From positions 40,707 through 104,706 of the forward strand of contig JAFAQY010000118.1 of the NCBI GenBank assembly GCA_019261985.1: DNA of 64,000 nt, read 5' to 3'. Both the position numbers and the translations under genes were made by a program. This document shows positions 15,111 through 26,075 of the stretch, in pieces. Origin of the DNA: Bryobacterales bacterium (GTDB taxonomy: Bacteria; Acidobacteriota; Terriglobia; Bryobacterales; Bryobacteraceae). Positions within the stretch are counted from its first letter, which is position 1; each line of letters opens with the position of its first letter. The notes beneath the pieces are model-generated. The model did not search any database. It was not told where the DNA came from and saw only the letters and a program-made list of their open reading frames with translations.

Positions 15111-16517
15111 TCATCTCCGCGCAAGAACCGCAAGAATCGGCTGAGGATATATCCCCACCCAAAGCACGATGACAGCGAGCGTAACCAGGACAGCACCTTC
15201 GGCGACAGATATAGGCCTCAAAACCGGAGCCACCGGCTGAGCCGCTGAAAACATAGCCTCGATAATTCGTAAATAGTAGAAGAGCCCTATCGCGCTTCCG
15301 ACGATCAGAACGAATATCAGCAGCCACTGCTCCGTCGCCGCGCCCGCGGCAATCAGGTAGAACTTTCCAATAAATCCCGCGGTTGCCGGCATTCCCGCGA
15401 GCGACAGCAAGGCTATGGTGAATATGCTCCCAATCAGCGGCCGGCGCCAGAACAAGCCGCCGTAATCGTCGATTTCATCCGCATCGCGGCCCGCGCCCGA
15501 CAATGCCGTAACGGTAGCAAAGGCCGCGAGAATCGTCATCGAATATGCGATGAGATAGAACACCACGGCCTGATTGCCCGTATCCCTCCCGGCAAGCAGC
15601 GCGATCAGCACGTACCCGAGATGCGAGATCGAAGAGTACGCCAGAATGCGTTTGACATTCGTCTGCCGGAGTGCCAATAGATTACCCACAAGTATGGATG
15701 CGACCGCGATCACGGAGAGGATTACAAAAAAAGCGTGCTCGCCGGCGGACGAATTGTAGTAACGCAGCAGCACCGCGAAGACCGCGGCCTTCGATACCGT
15801 CGCGATGAACGCAGTCACCGGAGCGGGCGCGCCCTCGTACACATCCGGAGTCCAAAGATGGAAAGGAACCAGCGCCAGCTTAAATGCAACGCCTGTGAAG
15901 ATCAGCGTGGTCCCGAGCGTGGTCATCAGCGGGTACCAGGTATCCGTTTCGGCGCGTGTGATTCGAGCGAACTCCATCGTGCCGGAATCGGCGTACACCA
16001 AGGCCATTCCAAAAAGAAGAAAGGCGGACGAAGCCGCGGCCAAAATCAGGTATTTGATCGCGGCTTCTAGTGGATGCCTTCGTTCTTTCAGGTAGCCGAT
16101 CATCGCGTACAGCGAAATGCTCAGGATCTCTAGCCCCAGAAAAAACGACGCGAAATGAGCGCTGCAGGCGAGGATCTCGGCTCCAACCGTCGCAAGCAGC
16201 AATAACAAATAGAATTCCTCGGGCTGGGTATCGCGAAGCTCGAAATATCTGTAGGCGAGGAGCGCCGATCCGGCCGCGGAGACGATGATCAGGCCCATAA
16301 AGATCGACGCATAATGATCGATCATCAGGAGCGGCGTCACCTGACGCGGAACTCCACCAGCAAGAATCACCGAGGCAAAAGCTATCGCCAATCCAACCAC
16401 TGTCCCAATAAACGCTTGTGTGTGGCTGCGCTTAATCGCGATTCCTATCATGACGGCAAGCGCCGTCAGAGTCGTGATGGTTATCGGCAGGAGGGCGGCG
16501 ATCTCGACGCGGTGCAT
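15111..16517 (-). CDS. nuoN: NADH-quinone oxidoreductase subunit N
   Basis: The 468-residue membrane subunit is an antiporter-like proton channel of complex I and the last gene of the nuo operon. It has about 14 membrane segments. Family blocks include 'HFASFFLGLEILSISLYAMI' near residue 121, 'FKLALVPFHLWTPDVYEGAP' near 212-231 with conserved Lys and His, 'TVSKAAVFAVLLRYYNS' near 240 and 'NVKRILAYSSISHLGYVLIA' near 288. The key membrane Glu and Lys residues used in proton transfer appear present. It begins 1 base after the nuoM stop, so translation is probably coupled. Confidence 0.95.
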   Translation of the reverse strand: MHRVEIAALLPITITTLTALAVMIGIAIKRSHTQAFIGTVVGLAIAFASVILAGGVPRQVTPLLMIDHYASIFMGLIIVSAAGSALLAYRYFELRDTQPEEFYLLLLLATVGAEILACSAHFASFFLGLEILSISLYAMIGYLKERRHPLEAAIKYLILAAASSAFLLFGMALVYADSGTMEFARITRAETDTWYPLMTTLGTTLIFTGVAFKLALVPFHLWTPDVYEGAPAPVTAFIATVSKAAVFAVLLRYYNSSAGEHAFFVILSVIAVASILVGNLLALRQTNVKRILAYSSISHLGYVLIALLAGRDTGNQAVVFYLIAYSMTILAAFATVTALSGAGRDADEIDDYGGLFWRRPLIGSIFTIALLSLAGMPATAGFIGKFYLIAAGAATEQWLLIFVLIVGSAIGLFYYLRIIEAMFSAAQPVAPVLRPISVAEGAVLVTLAVIVLWVGIYPQPILAVLARR

Positions 16518-16518
16518 T

Positions 16519-17997
16519 TCACCTCATAACAATCGTGTTCACTTGCTGCTGGAGCCAGTCCATCGCCGGCCGGAACGTGTTGAATACCGGCTGGGGATAG
16601 AGGCCCAGCCACAGCAGCACGGCCATCATTAACGCAATCGCGGCCCCTTCGCGCGGGGTCAAATCCGGAATTCTCCAGTGGTGCACATTTTCCCCATGGA
16701 ATGCGCGCTGGACCATGCGGAGGGCGTAGAAAGTCGCCGCGAGGACTCCAATGGCGGCGGCGACTGCCGCGCCGGTGCTGACGCGGAAGACTCCGAGCAA
16801 TACCAGGATTTCACCGACGAAATCGCCGAGCCCGGGCAGCCCCAAGGATGCCAGCGCGAAGAAGAGTCCGGCTCCGCTCAAGCGCGGCGCGGTGTTCCAG
16901 AGTCCGCCCATTTGGCTTAGGTCGCGCGTGTGAATTCGCTCCTGTAAGGCGCCGGCGAGGACGAAAAGCGCTCCCGTGCTGAAGCCGTGGCAGATCATGG
17001 TCATCACCGCGCCCTGAAGCGCAAGCGGATTCCAGGCGAAGATCCCCAGCAGGACGAATCCGAGGTGGCTCACGCTTGTATAGGCGACGAGCCGCTTCAG
17101 ATCAGTTTGCGCAAAGGCCATGACAGCGCCGTAAAGAATTCCTAACGTGGCGAGCGCAAGCGCGACAGGAGTTATCTCGTGCGCGGCGTTCGGAAAAAGT
17201 GGGATCACGAATCGCAGGAACCCATAGGCTCCGGTTTTAAGCAGCAGTCCGGCGAGTATTACACTTCCCGCGGTGGAGGCTTCGGAATGGGCATCGGGAA
17301 GCCAGGTGTGAAACGGCACTACGGGAAGTTTCACCGCGAACGCGGCCACAAAGCCGAGCATGATCCAGAACTCCGCTTGCCGCGATAACGGAGTGCCGAG
17401 CAGTTGCAAATAATCGAACGTGTAGACGCCCGTCGCTTGACCGTGCGCGAAGTAAAGCGCCAGAATCGCCGCCAGCATCAGCAAGCCGCTGAGCTGAGTG
17501 AACAGGAAGAACTTGACGGACGCATATTGCCTTCGCTCATGGCCCCAGATCGCGATCAGGAAATACATCGGGATCAGCATCAGTTCCCAGGCGAAATAAA
17601 AGACAAACAAATCCAGCGCGACGAAAACTCCTGCGATGCCCGCCAGAACCCAGAGCAGATTCAGATGGAAGAACCCGATGCTGCTCTGGATTTCTGTCCA
17701 TGACGCCAGCACCGCTATGGCTCCGAGGAAAAACGTGAGCATCAGCAGCAGCAGACTGAGGCCGTCGACTGCGAGATGAAGATGAATTCCGAAGGCGGGA
17801 AGCCACGGCCAGTCGACCTGCTTGATCCAGCGCGTTGAGCCGTCTCCGCCTTGGGCCCAAATCCCGAGCGTCAGACCCAAATCAAGGAGCGTGGCGATGA
17901 GCGCGATCCACCTGGGCGCCCGCGGGTTCCAGCGCGCGGCGAGCGGCGCTACCGCTCCGGCGAAAATCAAAATCGCGATGAGCCAGACCAGAATCAT
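16519..17997 (-). CDS. nuoM: NADH-quinone oxidoreductase subunit M
   Basis: The 492-residue antiporter-like membrane subunit of complex I starts at ATG 17997, chosen because it overlaps the nuoL stop as ATGA. A GTG two codons upstream (18003) is possible. Conserved blocks are 'FVFYFAWELMLIPMYFLIAI' near residue 130 (with the essential Glu), 'AVKLPVVPFHTWLPDAHSEA' near 220-240, 'LLKTGAYGFLRFVIPLFPNA' near 252 and 'DLKRLVAYTSVSHLGFVLLG' near 300. The C-terminal helix region ends in VNTIVMR. It lies between nuoL and nuoN. Confidence 0.95.
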   Translation of the reverse strand: MILVWLIAILIFAGAVAPLAARWNPRAPRWIALIATLLDLGLTLGIWAQGGDGSTRWIKQVDWPWLPAFGIHLHLAVDGLSLLLLMLTFFLGAIAVLASWTEIQSSIGFFHLNLLWVLAGIAGVFVALDLFVFYFAWELMLIPMYFLIAIWGHERRQYASVKFFLFTQLSGLLMLAAILALYFAHGQATGVYTFDYLQLLGTPLSRQAEFWIMLGFVAAFAVKLPVVPFHTWLPDAHSEASTAGSVILAGLLLKTGAYGFLRFVIPLFPNAAHEITPVALALATLGILYGAVMAFAQTDLKRLVAYTSVSHLGFVLLGIFAWNPLALQGAVMTMICHGFSTGALFVLAGALQERIHTRDLSQMGGLWNTAPRLSGAGLFFALASLGLPGLGDFVGEILVLLGVFRVSTGAAVAAAIGVLAATFYALRMVQRAFHGENVHHWRIPDLTPREGAAIALMMAVLLWLGLYPQPVFNTFRPAMDWLQQQVNTIVMR

Positions 17998-19856
17998 AGC
18001 CACAGCGCCAGCGCGGCAAATACCACCGTCCCCGCCAGAATTGCAGCGGCATACCAGCGAACCCGCCCGGTTTCCGTAAGGCTCAAGTCGCGGTAGAGCG
18101 AATCGGCGGCTCGGGCGATGCCGGAATAGAAACCGTCAATAAAATCCCCCCGGTTGATATTTGCAATCCAGACAAACGGCCGTACAAATGCGCGGTCGTA
18201 AAGCCAATCGAAGCCCCAATCGGAAAACCACCAGGCACGGACTTTACGGCCCCCGGTAGTCGCGACAACCCTCTCCGCCAACTCTGGGGAGCGGCGGTAT
18301 AACAGATACGCGAAATAGACCCCGATGGCGAAGGCGAAAGCGAGCGCGGCTCGAGACATGTCTTCGGTCATGAAGCCCCGCTGCCGCGTATCGGTTGGCG
18401 GCAGTGCGGACGTGAGATATGAGATAAGAGGATTCTTCAGGTAGCCTGCCAGCACGGCGCCGATCCCGAGCACGGCAAGCGGAATGGTCATCGCGAGGCC
18501 GGGCGTTCTAATCACGGGCGTCCGGATGTCGCCAAAGAAGACGACGAAAATAAGCCGGAATGTGTACAGAGCGGTTAAAACGGCGCCGGCGGCTCCGGCC
18601 CACCACAGCGCGGCGTGGCCATGCTCCGCGGCGAGCGCGCCCCAGATGATCAGGTCCTTGCTGAAATATCCGGCGGTGATTAGGGGCAAACCGGACATGG
18701 AGCAGCCCGCTAAGAAAAAGGCCCAGAATGTCAGCGGAAGCCGGTGCCGCAGGCCACCCATGCGAAAGATGTCGTGTTCGCCGCCAAGCGCCTCAATCAC
18801 TACCCCTGCGCAGAGGAACAACAGCGCTTTGAAGAACGCATGAGTCAGGAAGTGAAAAATCGCCGCAGTCCAGGCGCCCACGCCTAAGGCGAGGAACATG
18901 TAACCGATCTGGCTGATCGTTGAGTAAGCCAAAGCTCGTTTGAGATCGTACTGAACCAGCGCGCTGCATCCGGCCAGGAGCAGCGTTGCCGCACCGACGA
19001 CAGCCACCGCCAGCTGCGCAGCCGGCGCGAGTTGAAAAAGAACATGCGTCCTTGCGATCAGATAAACTCCGGCGGTAACCATCGTGGCTGCGTGGATCAA
19101 AGCACTGGTAGGCGTGGGGCCGGCCATGGCATCCGGCAGCCAGACCTGCAGCGGAAGCTGCGCCGATTTCCCAACCGCTCCACCGAGCAGCAGAAACGCG
19201 GCCAAGGTGGCCACGGAAGATCCTACGGGCCAGTTTTGAGACGCACGCTGCATCAGTTCCTGAATATTCAGCGTGCCGAGTCTGGTAAATAGCAGCAGCA
19301 ATGCGATAGACATGGCCGTATCGCCCACGCGCGTCACAATGAACGCCTTGCGTGCCGCTAACCCATTTTCCGGATCGCGATACCAGAATCCGATCAGCAG
19401 ATAGCTGCACAGCCCCACGCCTTCCCATCCGAGATACAGCAGCAGGAGATTGTCGGCCAGCAGCAGCGTTATCATCGATCCGACGAACAGATTCATGTAC
19501 GCGAAGAACCGGCTGTAGTCTTCGTCTTCAGCCATGAATTCAGTGGAATAAAGGTGAATAAAAAATCCGACGAAGGTGACCACCAGGACCATCACCAGCG
19601 ACAGTGCATCGAGATGCAAACCGATCTCGGGCTCAAATCCGTCGACCCGGATCCATTTCCAGAGGACTTGCGTATACGTGCTTGATCCTGAGCGCAGAAA
19701 GCCTACGGCCACTAACATCGCGATCACCGCCGCCGCGGCGATCGATCCCGCGCCCATCACCGCGACACCCCTGCGCGAGAACCGCGGGCCGAAAACCGAC
19801 AGCACCAGAGCGCTCGCGAACGGAATCGCCGGGATCAGCCATAGGAGTTCCAGCAC
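17994..19856 (-). CDS. nuoL: NADH-quinone oxidoreductase subunit L
   Basis: This 620-residue subunit is the distal proton-pumping arm of complex I, with the long lateral helix that braces the antiporter subunits. Translation likely starts at GTG 19856, right behind the nuoK stop. Conserved blocks: 'LYLGWEGVGLCSYLLIGFWY' near residue 139 (essential Glu), 'GKSAQLPLQVWLPDAMAGPT' near 210-229, 'MVTAGVYLIARTHVLFQLAP' near 240 and 'DLKRALAYSTISQIGYMFLA' near 290. Residues 500-600 carry the soluble stretch and the lateral helix. Stop overlaps nuoM start by 4 bases. Confidence 0.95.
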   Translation of the reverse strand: MLELLWLIPAIPFASALVLSVFGPRFSRRGVAVMGAGSIAAAAVIAMLVAVGFLRSGSSTYTQVLWKWIRVDGFEPEIGLHLDALSLVMVLVVTFVGFFIHLYSTEFMAEDEDYSRFFAYMNLFVGSMITLLLADNLLLLYLGWEGVGLCSYLLIGFWYRDPENGLAARKAFIVTRVGDTAMSIALLLLFTRLGTLNIQELMQRASQNWPVGSSVATLAAFLLLGGAVGKSAQLPLQVWLPDAMAGPTPTSALIHAATMVTAGVYLIARTHVLFQLAPAAQLAVAVVGAATLLLAGCSALVQYDLKRALAYSTISQIGYMFLALGVGAWTAAIFHFLTHAFFKALLFLCAGVVIEALGGEHDIFRMGGLRHRLPLTFWAFFLAGCSMSGLPLITAGYFSKDLIIWGALAAEHGHAALWWAGAAGAVLTALYTFRLIFVVFFGDIRTPVIRTPGLAMTIPLAVLGIGAVLAGYLKNPLISYLTSALPPTDTRQRGFMTEDMSRAALAFAFAIGVYFAYLLYRRSPELAERVVATTGGRKVRAWWFSDWGFDWLYDRAFVRPFVWIANINRGDFIDGFYSGIARAADSLYRDLSLTETGRVRWYAAAILAGTVVFAALALWL

Positions 19857-19857
19857 G

Positions 19858-20166
19858 TCATCCTCTCATTTCGCTGGGCGCCTCGTCATCGAGAGTTTTG
19901 AAGCGATGATACAGTTGCAAAACCAATGCCAGCCCGACGGAGACTTCGGCCGCGGCCATCGCCAGAATGAATAGGAACATGATCTGGCCATCGGGCTGGC
20001 CCCACCGCGCGCCGGCCGCGATAAACGCCACTCCCGCGGCGTTCAGCATGATCTCGAGCGACATTAAAACGAACACGAGATTACGGCGCGCGATCAGCCC
20101 GATCAGCCCCAGCGTGAACAAGATCGCCGCTAGCAACAACCCGTCCCTCATCGATATGGGTTCCAT
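19858..20166 (-). CDS. nuoK: NADH-quinone oxidoreductase subunit K
   Basis: The 102-residue membrane subunit has three helices and the conserved Glu residues of the proton path ('[19 protein letters not shown]' and '[20 protein letters not shown]'). It is strikingly similar to E. coli NuoK over its length, including a C-terminus ending SEMRG. The start is ATG 20166 (MEPISMRDG); ATG 20151 is a fall-back. With either start its 5' end overlaps nuoJ (86 or 71 bases), which is long for this operon. Confidence 0.93.
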   Translation of the reverse strand: MEPISMRDGLLLAAILFTLGLIGLIARRNLVFVLMSLEIMLNAAGVAFIAAGARWGQPDGQIMFLFILAMAAAEVSVGLALVLQLYHRFKTLDDEAPSEMRG

Positions 20167-20674
20167 GTTCCTCTCGCATTTCTTCGATTTTTCGCATGCC
20201 CAGATGATAGGCTCCGATCATTCCGGCTAAGAGCAGAATCGACGATAATTCGACGCCTATCAAATAAGGTCCGAACAAAGCCATGGCCACCTGCTTCGGT
20301 TCGACCGCTTGTGCCGCGCCTGTGGCGTTCCCGGCGCGTAACAACAGATACGCGACCTCGATCAAAAGCAGACCGGCCAGAATCGCCGGTCCCCGCCACA
20401 TCCCCGGCGTGCGCCAGCGCCGTTCCAGCGCCGCGGCGCGTTCGCCAAGATTGAGCATCATCACGATGAAAATGAACAAGACCATAATCGCGCCCGCGTA
20501 GATGATGACCTCCAGCGCGGCGATGAAGGGCGCCCCCATTGTGTAAAACGCAACCGCCACCGCGAGTAGCGACAGGATCAGATACAACAGCGCATGCACG
20601 GCATTGGTTCGCGTGATCGTGAGGACCGTCGCGCCGATTGCGACTACGCTAGCAATGTAAAATGCGGCATCCAT
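20081..20674 (-). CDS. nuoJ: NADH-quinone oxidoreductase subunit J
   Basis: The 197-residue subunit has five predicted membrane helices and the pi-bulge helix region near residues 50-80 ('[20 protein letters not shown]'), a conserved part of the complex I proton path. Residues 165-197 form a hydrophilic tail ([16 protein letters not shown] and beyond). The last part of this tail is encoded in the overlap with nuoK and is probably not conserved. It sits 21 bases after nuoI in the operon. Confidence 0.93.
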   Translation of the reverse strand: MDAAFYIASVVAIGATVLTITRTNAVHALLYLILSLLAVAVAFYTMGAPFIAALEVIIYAGAIMVLFIFIVMMLNLGERAAALERRWRTPGMWRGPAILAGLLLIEVAYLLLRAGNATGAAQAVEPKQVAMALFGPYLIGVELSSILLLAGMIGAYHLGMRKIEEMREEHGTHIDEGRVVASGDLVHAGADRADRAP

Positions 20675-20695
20675 GAAAACCTCAGCATCAAGACA

Positions 20696-21211
20696 TCACG
20701 GCATTAAGCTTTGAACGTCCACCGGCGGAGCCTCCAGTTCGGCCTCGCCCTTGTCCTTGCCTCCGATCTTCACGCCCGCCACGTTCCAAAAGTTATAGCC
20801 GGGGTACTTGCCGGGGCCGTTTATCAAAAGGTCCTCCTTCTCGTAGACCAGGTTTTCGCGGTGAAATTCGCCCATCTCAAAATCCGGCGTCAACTGAATC
20901 GCATAGGTCGGGCATGCTTCTTCGCAGTAGCCGCAGAAAATACAGCGCGAAAAATTGATCCGAAAGAATTCGGGATAGCGGCGCCCGGTTTCATCCTCCG
21001 TCGCTTGGAGCGCGATGCAATCGACCGGGCAGGCGACGGCGCATAGATAACAGGCGACACAGCGCTCGCCGCCATCGGGATCGCGCGAGAGAATTATGCG
21101 GCCGCGATACCGTGGCGCGAGATACGGCTTTTGTTCCGGATATTGAACCGTAACGCGGCGATGGAACATGTGCAAAAACACGCGCCCGGTTGTGCGGAGG
21201 ATGCTGAACAT
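20696..21211 (-). CDS. nuoI: NADH-quinone oxidoreductase subunit I
   Basis: The 171-residue peripheral-arm subunit carries two [4Fe-4S] clusters (N6a and N6b), seen as '[15 protein letters not shown]' near residue 51 and '[15 protein letters not shown]' near 90. It passes electrons from NuoG to NuoB. An amphipathic N-terminal helix ('[20 protein letters not shown]') anchors it at the membrane. The ATG at 21211 directly follows the nuoH TAA. Confidence 0.95.
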   Translation of the reverse strand: MFSILRTTGRVFLHMFHRRVTVQYPEQKPYLAPRYRGRIILSRDPDGGERCVACYLCAVACPVDCIALQATEDETGRRYPEFFRINFSRCIFCGYCEEACPTYAIQLTPDFEMGEFHRENLVYEKEDLLINGPGKYPGYNFWNVAGVKIGGKDKGEAELEAPPVDVQSLMP

Positions 21212-22165
21212 TTACCTGCTCCAAGCGAGCTTGACCGCGCCGGTAACCAGTACGTTCAATAGCGCAATCGGCAACATGACCTTCCAGCCGAACGCCATCA
21301 GTTGATCGAAACGCGGCCGCGGCAGCGCGGCGCGCATGAGAACAAAAAATGCAATAAAGAAAAACGTCTTTATCAAAAACCACACAAGCGGCGGCAAAAC
21401 CGGCCCGTGCCAGCCTCCGAAGAACAGGACTGTGATCATGGCGGAGATCAGCGTCACACCCAGGTATTCGCCAACGAAAAACAGCCCGAATTTCATTCCG
21501 GAATATTCAGCGTGAAAGCCGGCGATAAGCTCGCTTTCGGCTTCCGCGAGGTCGAATGGAAGGCGCCGCGTTTCGGCCAGTCCCGCGATCACGAACAGAA
21601 CGAATCCGGCAAATTGCGGGACCACGTACCAGAGGTTTCGCTGCGCTTCAACGATTTGCACCAGGCTAAAGGACCCAGCTAGCGCAACCACGCCCATCAG
21701 CGATAAGCCCATGAATACTTCATAGCTGAGCATCTGAGCGGCTCCGCGCATTCCGCCCAATAAAGCGTATTTATTGTCCGAGGACCAGCCCGCCAGGACG
21801 ATGCTGTAAACGCCCAAAGAGGACATCCCCAAAAAGAAAAGCAGGCCGATGTTCAGATCGCTGACGATGATTCCGGGCGCAACCGGAATTACCGCGAAAG
21901 ACATCAAAACGGTGATCAGCACGATCGCCGGGGCCAAAACAAACACCGGCTTATCGGCAAAAGGAGGAACCCAATCTTCCTTGGCGAGGATTTTGATCGT
22001 GTCCGCCAGCACTTGCAGCAAGCCGAACGGCCCGACACGGTTCGGCCCATAGCGGTCCTGCCATAGCGCGAGCAATCTGCGCTCGACCCAGATCAGCCCG
22101 GCGGCGATCGTCAACGCCACGATCAAAATCCCGAGCACCGACCAGATTGGATGCGGGCTGGTCAT
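21212..22165 (-). CDS. nuoH: NADH-quinone oxidoreductase subunit H
   Basis: The 317-residue membrane subunit joins the peripheral and membrane arms and forms part of the quinone chamber. Blocks seen are '[20 protein letters not shown]' near residue 26, '[20 protein letters not shown]' near 116, '[20 protein letters not shown]' near 199 with the acidic E-channel residues, and '[18 protein letters not shown]' near 220. The start ATG overlaps the nuoG stop as ATGA. Confidence 0.95.
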   Translation of the reverse strand: MTSPHPIWSVLGILIVALTIAAGLIWVERRLLALWQDRYGPNRVGPFGLLQVLADTIKILAKEDWVPPFADKPVFVLAPAIVLITVLMSFAVIPVAPGIIVSDLNIGLLFFLGMSSLGVYSIVLAGWSSDNKYALLGGMRGAAQMLSYEVFMGLSLMGVVALAGSFSLVQIVEAQRNLWYVVPQFAGFVLFVIAGLAETRRLPFDLAEAESELIAGFHAEYSGMKFGLFFVGEYLGVTLISAMITVLFFGGWHGPVLPPLVWFLIKTFFFIAFFVLMRAALPRPRFDQLMAFGWKVMLPIALLNVLVTGAVKLAWSR

Positions 22166-24786
22166 GAGATCTTCTCGATTTTTCCGAACTGGGGTAAGCG
22201 GATTCCGACAACCGGAGGAATGCCATAAGAAAGGCCCGCGATGCCCGCGGGAAGCTCGGGCCGGATTCGCACGGGCAAGCGGAAGGTTTCATCCGCGATG
22301 GTTACGCTCACCTCGGACTCATGCGCGAAACCATTGCTTCCGATCGCCACATAAGGACCCGGCGCTAACTCGGCGATGGCCGGCGCCGAAAGACTCAGCT
22401 CATCCGAGCCGAAGATATGGTTGATCGGGATCATCAGCCACTCGCCCTGCCGAGGCGAAAACGGCTCGGGAATCTCGCTGAAATACGATTTTCCGTTCGA
22501 CTGCCCGGGTTCGATGAGCCGGACTCCGGGATCGCCGCCACGTAGCGGACCGGCCACTTCCTTTTGATAAAAGTTGGTGGCTTGAATTGAATTCCACCCG
22601 GGGGACCAAAAGAAGGGAATCAGAGGCCCGGGCGGTTTGTCTTCGGTCCCTTCCATAGAAAACGAAAGCGGCGAGTCGGGATCGTCGGGCGGCTTGGGCT
22701 CTGAAACCGTGATGTTCGCCAACATTGCGGTTCGTCCGCTATAGCGATGCGGCGCACGCGGAATTTTGGCTCCGGCCATGCGAAATGCCGCGGAGGGCGC
22801 CGCGTCACGGGCGCGCCCCAGTTCGGGAATTTCTCGCGCCAGCGCAGCCAGAACATCGTCCAGGCGTGTCCATGATTCGTCTGTCAGCCAGCGCCAACTC
22901 TCCCGGATTGGATCGCCGGGAACGAAGGCCTGAAAAAATCGCTGCGCGCGGCCTTCGCTGCTGACGAAGGTTCCATCGGATTCGGCGAAAGTTGCGGCGG
23001 GAAGAAGTAGCTCGGCCTTTGCGGACGTATCATTGACCAGGGAATCGAGGACAATCAGGTGGGGAACCTTTTCGAGGAGCGGGTCGACTTCGGCGCGCGG
23101 CGCACGACGATACAGATCGTTTTCGAGAACAATCAGCGTGTCTGCGTAACCATTGCGGATAAGGTCGAAGGCCGAAGTCAGCGATCCGCCGCCCATTAAT
23201 GCGGCGCCTATGGTGTTGCATTCAGGCAAGGTGTAGTACAGAGCCGCACCGTAAGCCTGCGCGATATTAGCCGCGGCCTGGATGACCGCAGCGCTCCCGC
23301 AGCTAGACCCGGAGATCACGAGCGGCCGTTTTGCGTTCTTAAGCGCGGTCGAGATCTCATTTACAAGGTCACAACCAATCCCCCCGGCGCCTGAATCCGG
23401 CCCTATAACGCTTTTACCGATCTCAAAACCAACACGCGCTAGATCGTCCGGCGCGGCCCGAAACGTTTCCGTCGCGATCTCATCGATCCGGGTCGCCTGA
23501 GTCGCCAGGACAAACAGAGGCGAGCGCCGATCCTGCGCCGCGTCACGAACTCCGTTATCCAGCCACAACGGAATTTTTAGTTTATTCGCGATATCGAACG
23601 AACTCTGGCGAACCGACTGGCGCAGGCTCAGCGCGATCCTGGGCGCCGTATTTGCCACGTCCTCGCCCAAAACCAGCACCGCATCGCTTAATTCAATCTC
23701 CTGCAGCGTGGGCACGCGCACAGGCTTGGTTCGTAAAATGTCCAGCATCAGTCGAATCAGGCTGGCTTCGCCATCCGCGATGCCGCAGAAAAATCGGCCC
23801 GCACCAACAAGACTGCGCAGGGCAAAATTGGATTCGAGAGAGGCCCGCGGCGAGCCAATCCCGACGGCGCCGCCATGTGCCACTGCCCTTCGCAGATGTT
23901 CGATGGCCGTCTCAGGCGCGGCTGGCTCCCCGCGCAGACGCGGTTCGCGAATCCGGCGCTCGCTATTCACAAACTCGTAGCCGAACCGGCCGCGATCGCA
24001 GAGAAAATAGCCGTTTACTTCGTGGTTGTACCGGTTCACGGTTCGCCGCACCGTGCCGTAGCGCTCGCCCACGCTCGTATTGCAACCCGTCCCGCAATGC
24101 ACGCAAACAGACGGTGCGAATAACTGGTCCCATTTGCGCGTGTAGTGCTGCTTCAGCGTTTTGTCCGTGAAAACACCCGTCGGGCACACTTCCACTAAAT
24201 TTCCGGCGAACTCGCTTTCCAACACTCCGTCCCTTTCTCGTCCGAAGAAGACGGTGTCGTGGAGCGAGAAAGAGTTGAGATCCTTGCCGCCCGCGTAGTC
24301 GCGGTAAAAGCGGACGCAGCGGTAGCACTGGATGCAGCGGTTCATTTCGTGATTCACTAGCGGACCCAGATCCTGGTTGCGAAATGTGCGCTTTTCGAAA
24401 CGGTACCGGCGATGGGCAAGTCCCGTCATCACCGTCATGTCCTGCAAATGGCATTCGCCGCCTTCGTCGCACACCGGACAATCGTGCGGATGATTCAACA
24501 TCAACCCTTCGATGACGCCGGCTCGGAACGAGGCGGCTTCGGGATCGTCAATAGAGATGCGCGTTCCATCCACGGCCGCGGTCACGCACGCCATAACGAT
24601 TTTTCCCTGCGTATCGTGCTCGTCCTTGAAGTGCTTTACGGCGCATTGGCGGCACGCTCCCACCGATCCCAGAGCCGGATGCCAGCAGAAGTAAGGAAGG
24701 TTGAACCCCAGCGACAGGCACTGATGCAAAAGATTTTCTTGCGGGTTCACCGGGTAGGGCTTATTGTCGATGTAAACCGTCGCCAT
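22162..24786 (-). CDS. nuoG: NADH-quinone oxidoreductase subunit G (E. coli type)
   Basis: The 874-residue iron-sulfur subunit starts at ATG 24786, five bases after the nuoF stop; the frame is open further upstream but reads nuoF antiparallel in content and lacks family similarity. The N-terminal 2Fe-2S ferredoxin domain has '[12 protein letters not shown]' near residue 40. A His-ligated cluster ('[18 protein letters not shown]') and '[10 protein letters not shown]' follow. '[10 protein letters not shown]' with a later Cys indicates the extra N7 cluster found in E. coli. The rest is a molybdopterin-oxidoreductase fold without cofactor. The C-terminal block '[15 protein letters not shown]' and '[10 protein letters not shown]' is closely E. 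coli-like. Confidence 0.94.
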   Translation of the reverse strand: MATVYIDNKPYPVNPQENLLHQCLSLGFNLPYFCWHPALGSVGACRQCAVKHFKDEHDTQGKIVMACVTAAVDGTRISIDDPEAASFRAGVIEGLMLNHPHDCPVCDEGGECHLQDMTVMTGLAHRRYRFEKRTFRNQDLGPLVNHEMNRCIQCYRCVRFYRDYAGGKDLNSFSLHDTVFFGRERDGVLESEFAGNLVEVCPTGVFTDKTLKQHYTRKWDQLFAPSVCVHCGTGCNTSVGERYGTVRRTVNRYNHEVNGYFLCDRGRFGYEFVNSERRIREPRLRGEPAAPETAIEHLRRAVAHGGAVGIGSPRASLESNFALRSLVGAGRFFCGIADGEASLIRLMLDILRTKPVRVPTLQEIELSDAVLVLGEDVANTAPRIALSLRQSVRQSSFDIANKLKIPLWLDNGVRDAAQDRRSPLFVLATQATRIDEIATETFRAAPDDLARVGFEIGKSVIGPDSGAGGIGCDLVNEISTALKNAKRPLVISGSSCGSAAVIQAAANIAQAYGAALYYTLPECNTIGAALMGGGSLTSAFDLIRNGYADTLIVLENDLYRRAPRAEVDPLLEKVPHLIVLDSLVNDTSAKAELLLPAATFAESDGTFVSSEGRAQRFFQAFVPGDPIRESWRWLTDESWTRLDDVLAALAREIPELGRARDAAPSAAFRMAGAKIPRAPHRYSGRTAMLANITVSEPKPPDDPDSPLSFSMEGTEDKPPGPLIPFFWSPGWNSIQATNFYQKEVAGPLRGGDPGVRLIEPGQSNGKSYFSEIPEPFSPRQGEWLMIPINHIFGSDELSLSAPAIAELAPGPYVAIGSNGFAHESEVSVTIADETFRLPVRIRPELPAGIAGLSYGIPPVVGIRLPQFGKIEKIS

Positions 24787-24791
24787 GCGTC

Positions 24792-26075
24792 TTAGTGGTG
24801 CGGGCAATGACCTTCCCGGATGTGTCGCTCGAAGTCGTCGCGAAAATGCTTCAGCGCGCTTTGCAGTGGCTCGGCCGCCCCAGGCGCGAGCGCGCAAAAT
24901 GTATTTCCCGGCGACCACCACTTCGCCAGTTGCTCCAGTTTTTCGATATCTCCCTGCTCGCCATTTCCGTCCTCCATAGCGGCAAGCAATCGCTCCGCCC
25001 AGCCCAGGCCGCTCCAGCATGGCGTACACCAGCCGCAGGATTCCCGCGCGAAGAATTGCATCAGGTTCCACGTCATACCAACCGGGCAGGTATTATCGTC
25101 GAGCACAATCATGGTTCCGGTTCCCATGCGGCTTCCGGCTTTGGCCAGGCCTTTGAAGTCCATCGGCAGATCCAGATCGGCGTCGGTGATGAACTCCGTC
25201 GAGGCCCCTCCTGGCACTAAGCCACGGAGTTTCAGCCCATCGCGCATTCCGCCCGCGTGATCTTCGAGAATTTCGCGAACCGGAGTGCCCATCGGCAATT
25301 CCCAAAGGCCGGGGCGCTTCACCTTACCGCTCACGCCGTATAATTTTGTTCCGCCGTCATCGCTATGGCTCAGCGCTCGGAACCACTCCGCTCCGTGATT
25401 GATGATGTGCGGCACGCAACACAGGGTCTCAACGTTATTCACTACGGTCGGCTTGCCGAAGAGTCCCGCGGTGGTTGGATAGGGCGGCTTCAGCCGTGGA
25501 TTCGCGCGCTTGCCTTCGAGCGCATTCAGCAGCCCGCTCTCCTCTCCGCACATGTACCGGCCGGCGCTGATATGAAGACGCATTTCCAGGTTGAAGCCCG
25601 AGCCGAGAATATTTTTCCCGAGATAGTTTCGATCGTAGGCTTCCGCAAGAGCGCGTGAAATCCGCTCCGCGCAGAGCCGGTACTCATTCCGTAGAAAAAT
25701 GTAGGCGACATCGCCCTCAATCGCATAACAGGCAACGATCATGCCTTCGATCAGTTGGTGAGGATCGCGCTCCATCAGCAGCCGATCTTTGAATGTGCCG
25801 GGCTCCATTTCGTCCGCATTGCAAACCAGATAAGTCGGATTGGGCACATCCGGTCCGAGCGGAACGAAAGACCATTTGGTGCCGGTAGAAAATCCCGCGC
25901 CACCGCGGCCGCGGAGATTAGCGCTTTTGATTTCCTGCGTCACCTGCTTTGGCTCCATGCCGTGGAGGATCTTTCGTAGCGCCTGGTAGCCTCCGCCCGC
26001 CTCGTACGCGTCGATATCGACGGGCGATCCGTCGCCGCGCATATTGCCTGTCAGCGGCTTCTCGATGGCAAGCAT
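24792..26075 (-). CDS. nuoF: NADH-quinone oxidoreductase subunit F
   Basis: The 427-residue NADH-binding flavoprotein starts at ATG 26075 (MLAIEKPLTG), which overlaps the nuoE TAA by one base; the longer upstream frame overlaps nuoE and is rejected. It has the FMN/NADH site 'LRGRGGAGFSTGTKW' near residue 55, 'CNADEMEPGTFKDR' near 86, 'YICGEESGLLNALEGKR' style block near 176 (written here as MCGEESGLLNALEGKR in the sequence) and the N3 [4Fe-4S] motif 'ESCGWCTPCWSGLGW' near 347. It is the entry point of electrons into complex I. Confidence 0.95.
   Translation of the reverse strand: MLAIEKPLTGNMRGDGSPVDIDAYEAGGGYQALRKILHGMEPKQVTQEIKSANLRGRGGAGFSTGTKWSFVPLGPDVPNPTYLVCNADEMEPGTFKDRLLMERDPHQLIEGMIVACYAIEGDVAYIFLRNEYRLCAERISRALAEAYDRNYLGKNILGSGFNLEMRLHISAGRYMCGEESGLLNALEGKRANPRLKPPYPTTAGLFGKPTVVNNVETLCCVPHIINHGAEWFRALSHSDDGGTKLYGVSGKVKRPGLWELPMGTPVREILEDHAGGMRDGLKLRGLVPGGASTEFITDADLDLPMDFKGLAKAGSRMGTGTMIVLDDNTCPVGMTWNLMQFFARESCGWCTPCWSGLGWAERLLAAMEDGNGEQGDIEKLEQLAKWWSPGNTFCALAPGAAEPLQSALKHFRDDFERHIREGHCPHH

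Noticed and set aside
24787..25071. 95-codon N-terminal extension of nuoG
   Set aside because: It lies inside nuoF and has no similarity to the ferredoxin domain; ATG 24786 gives the normal NuoG start.
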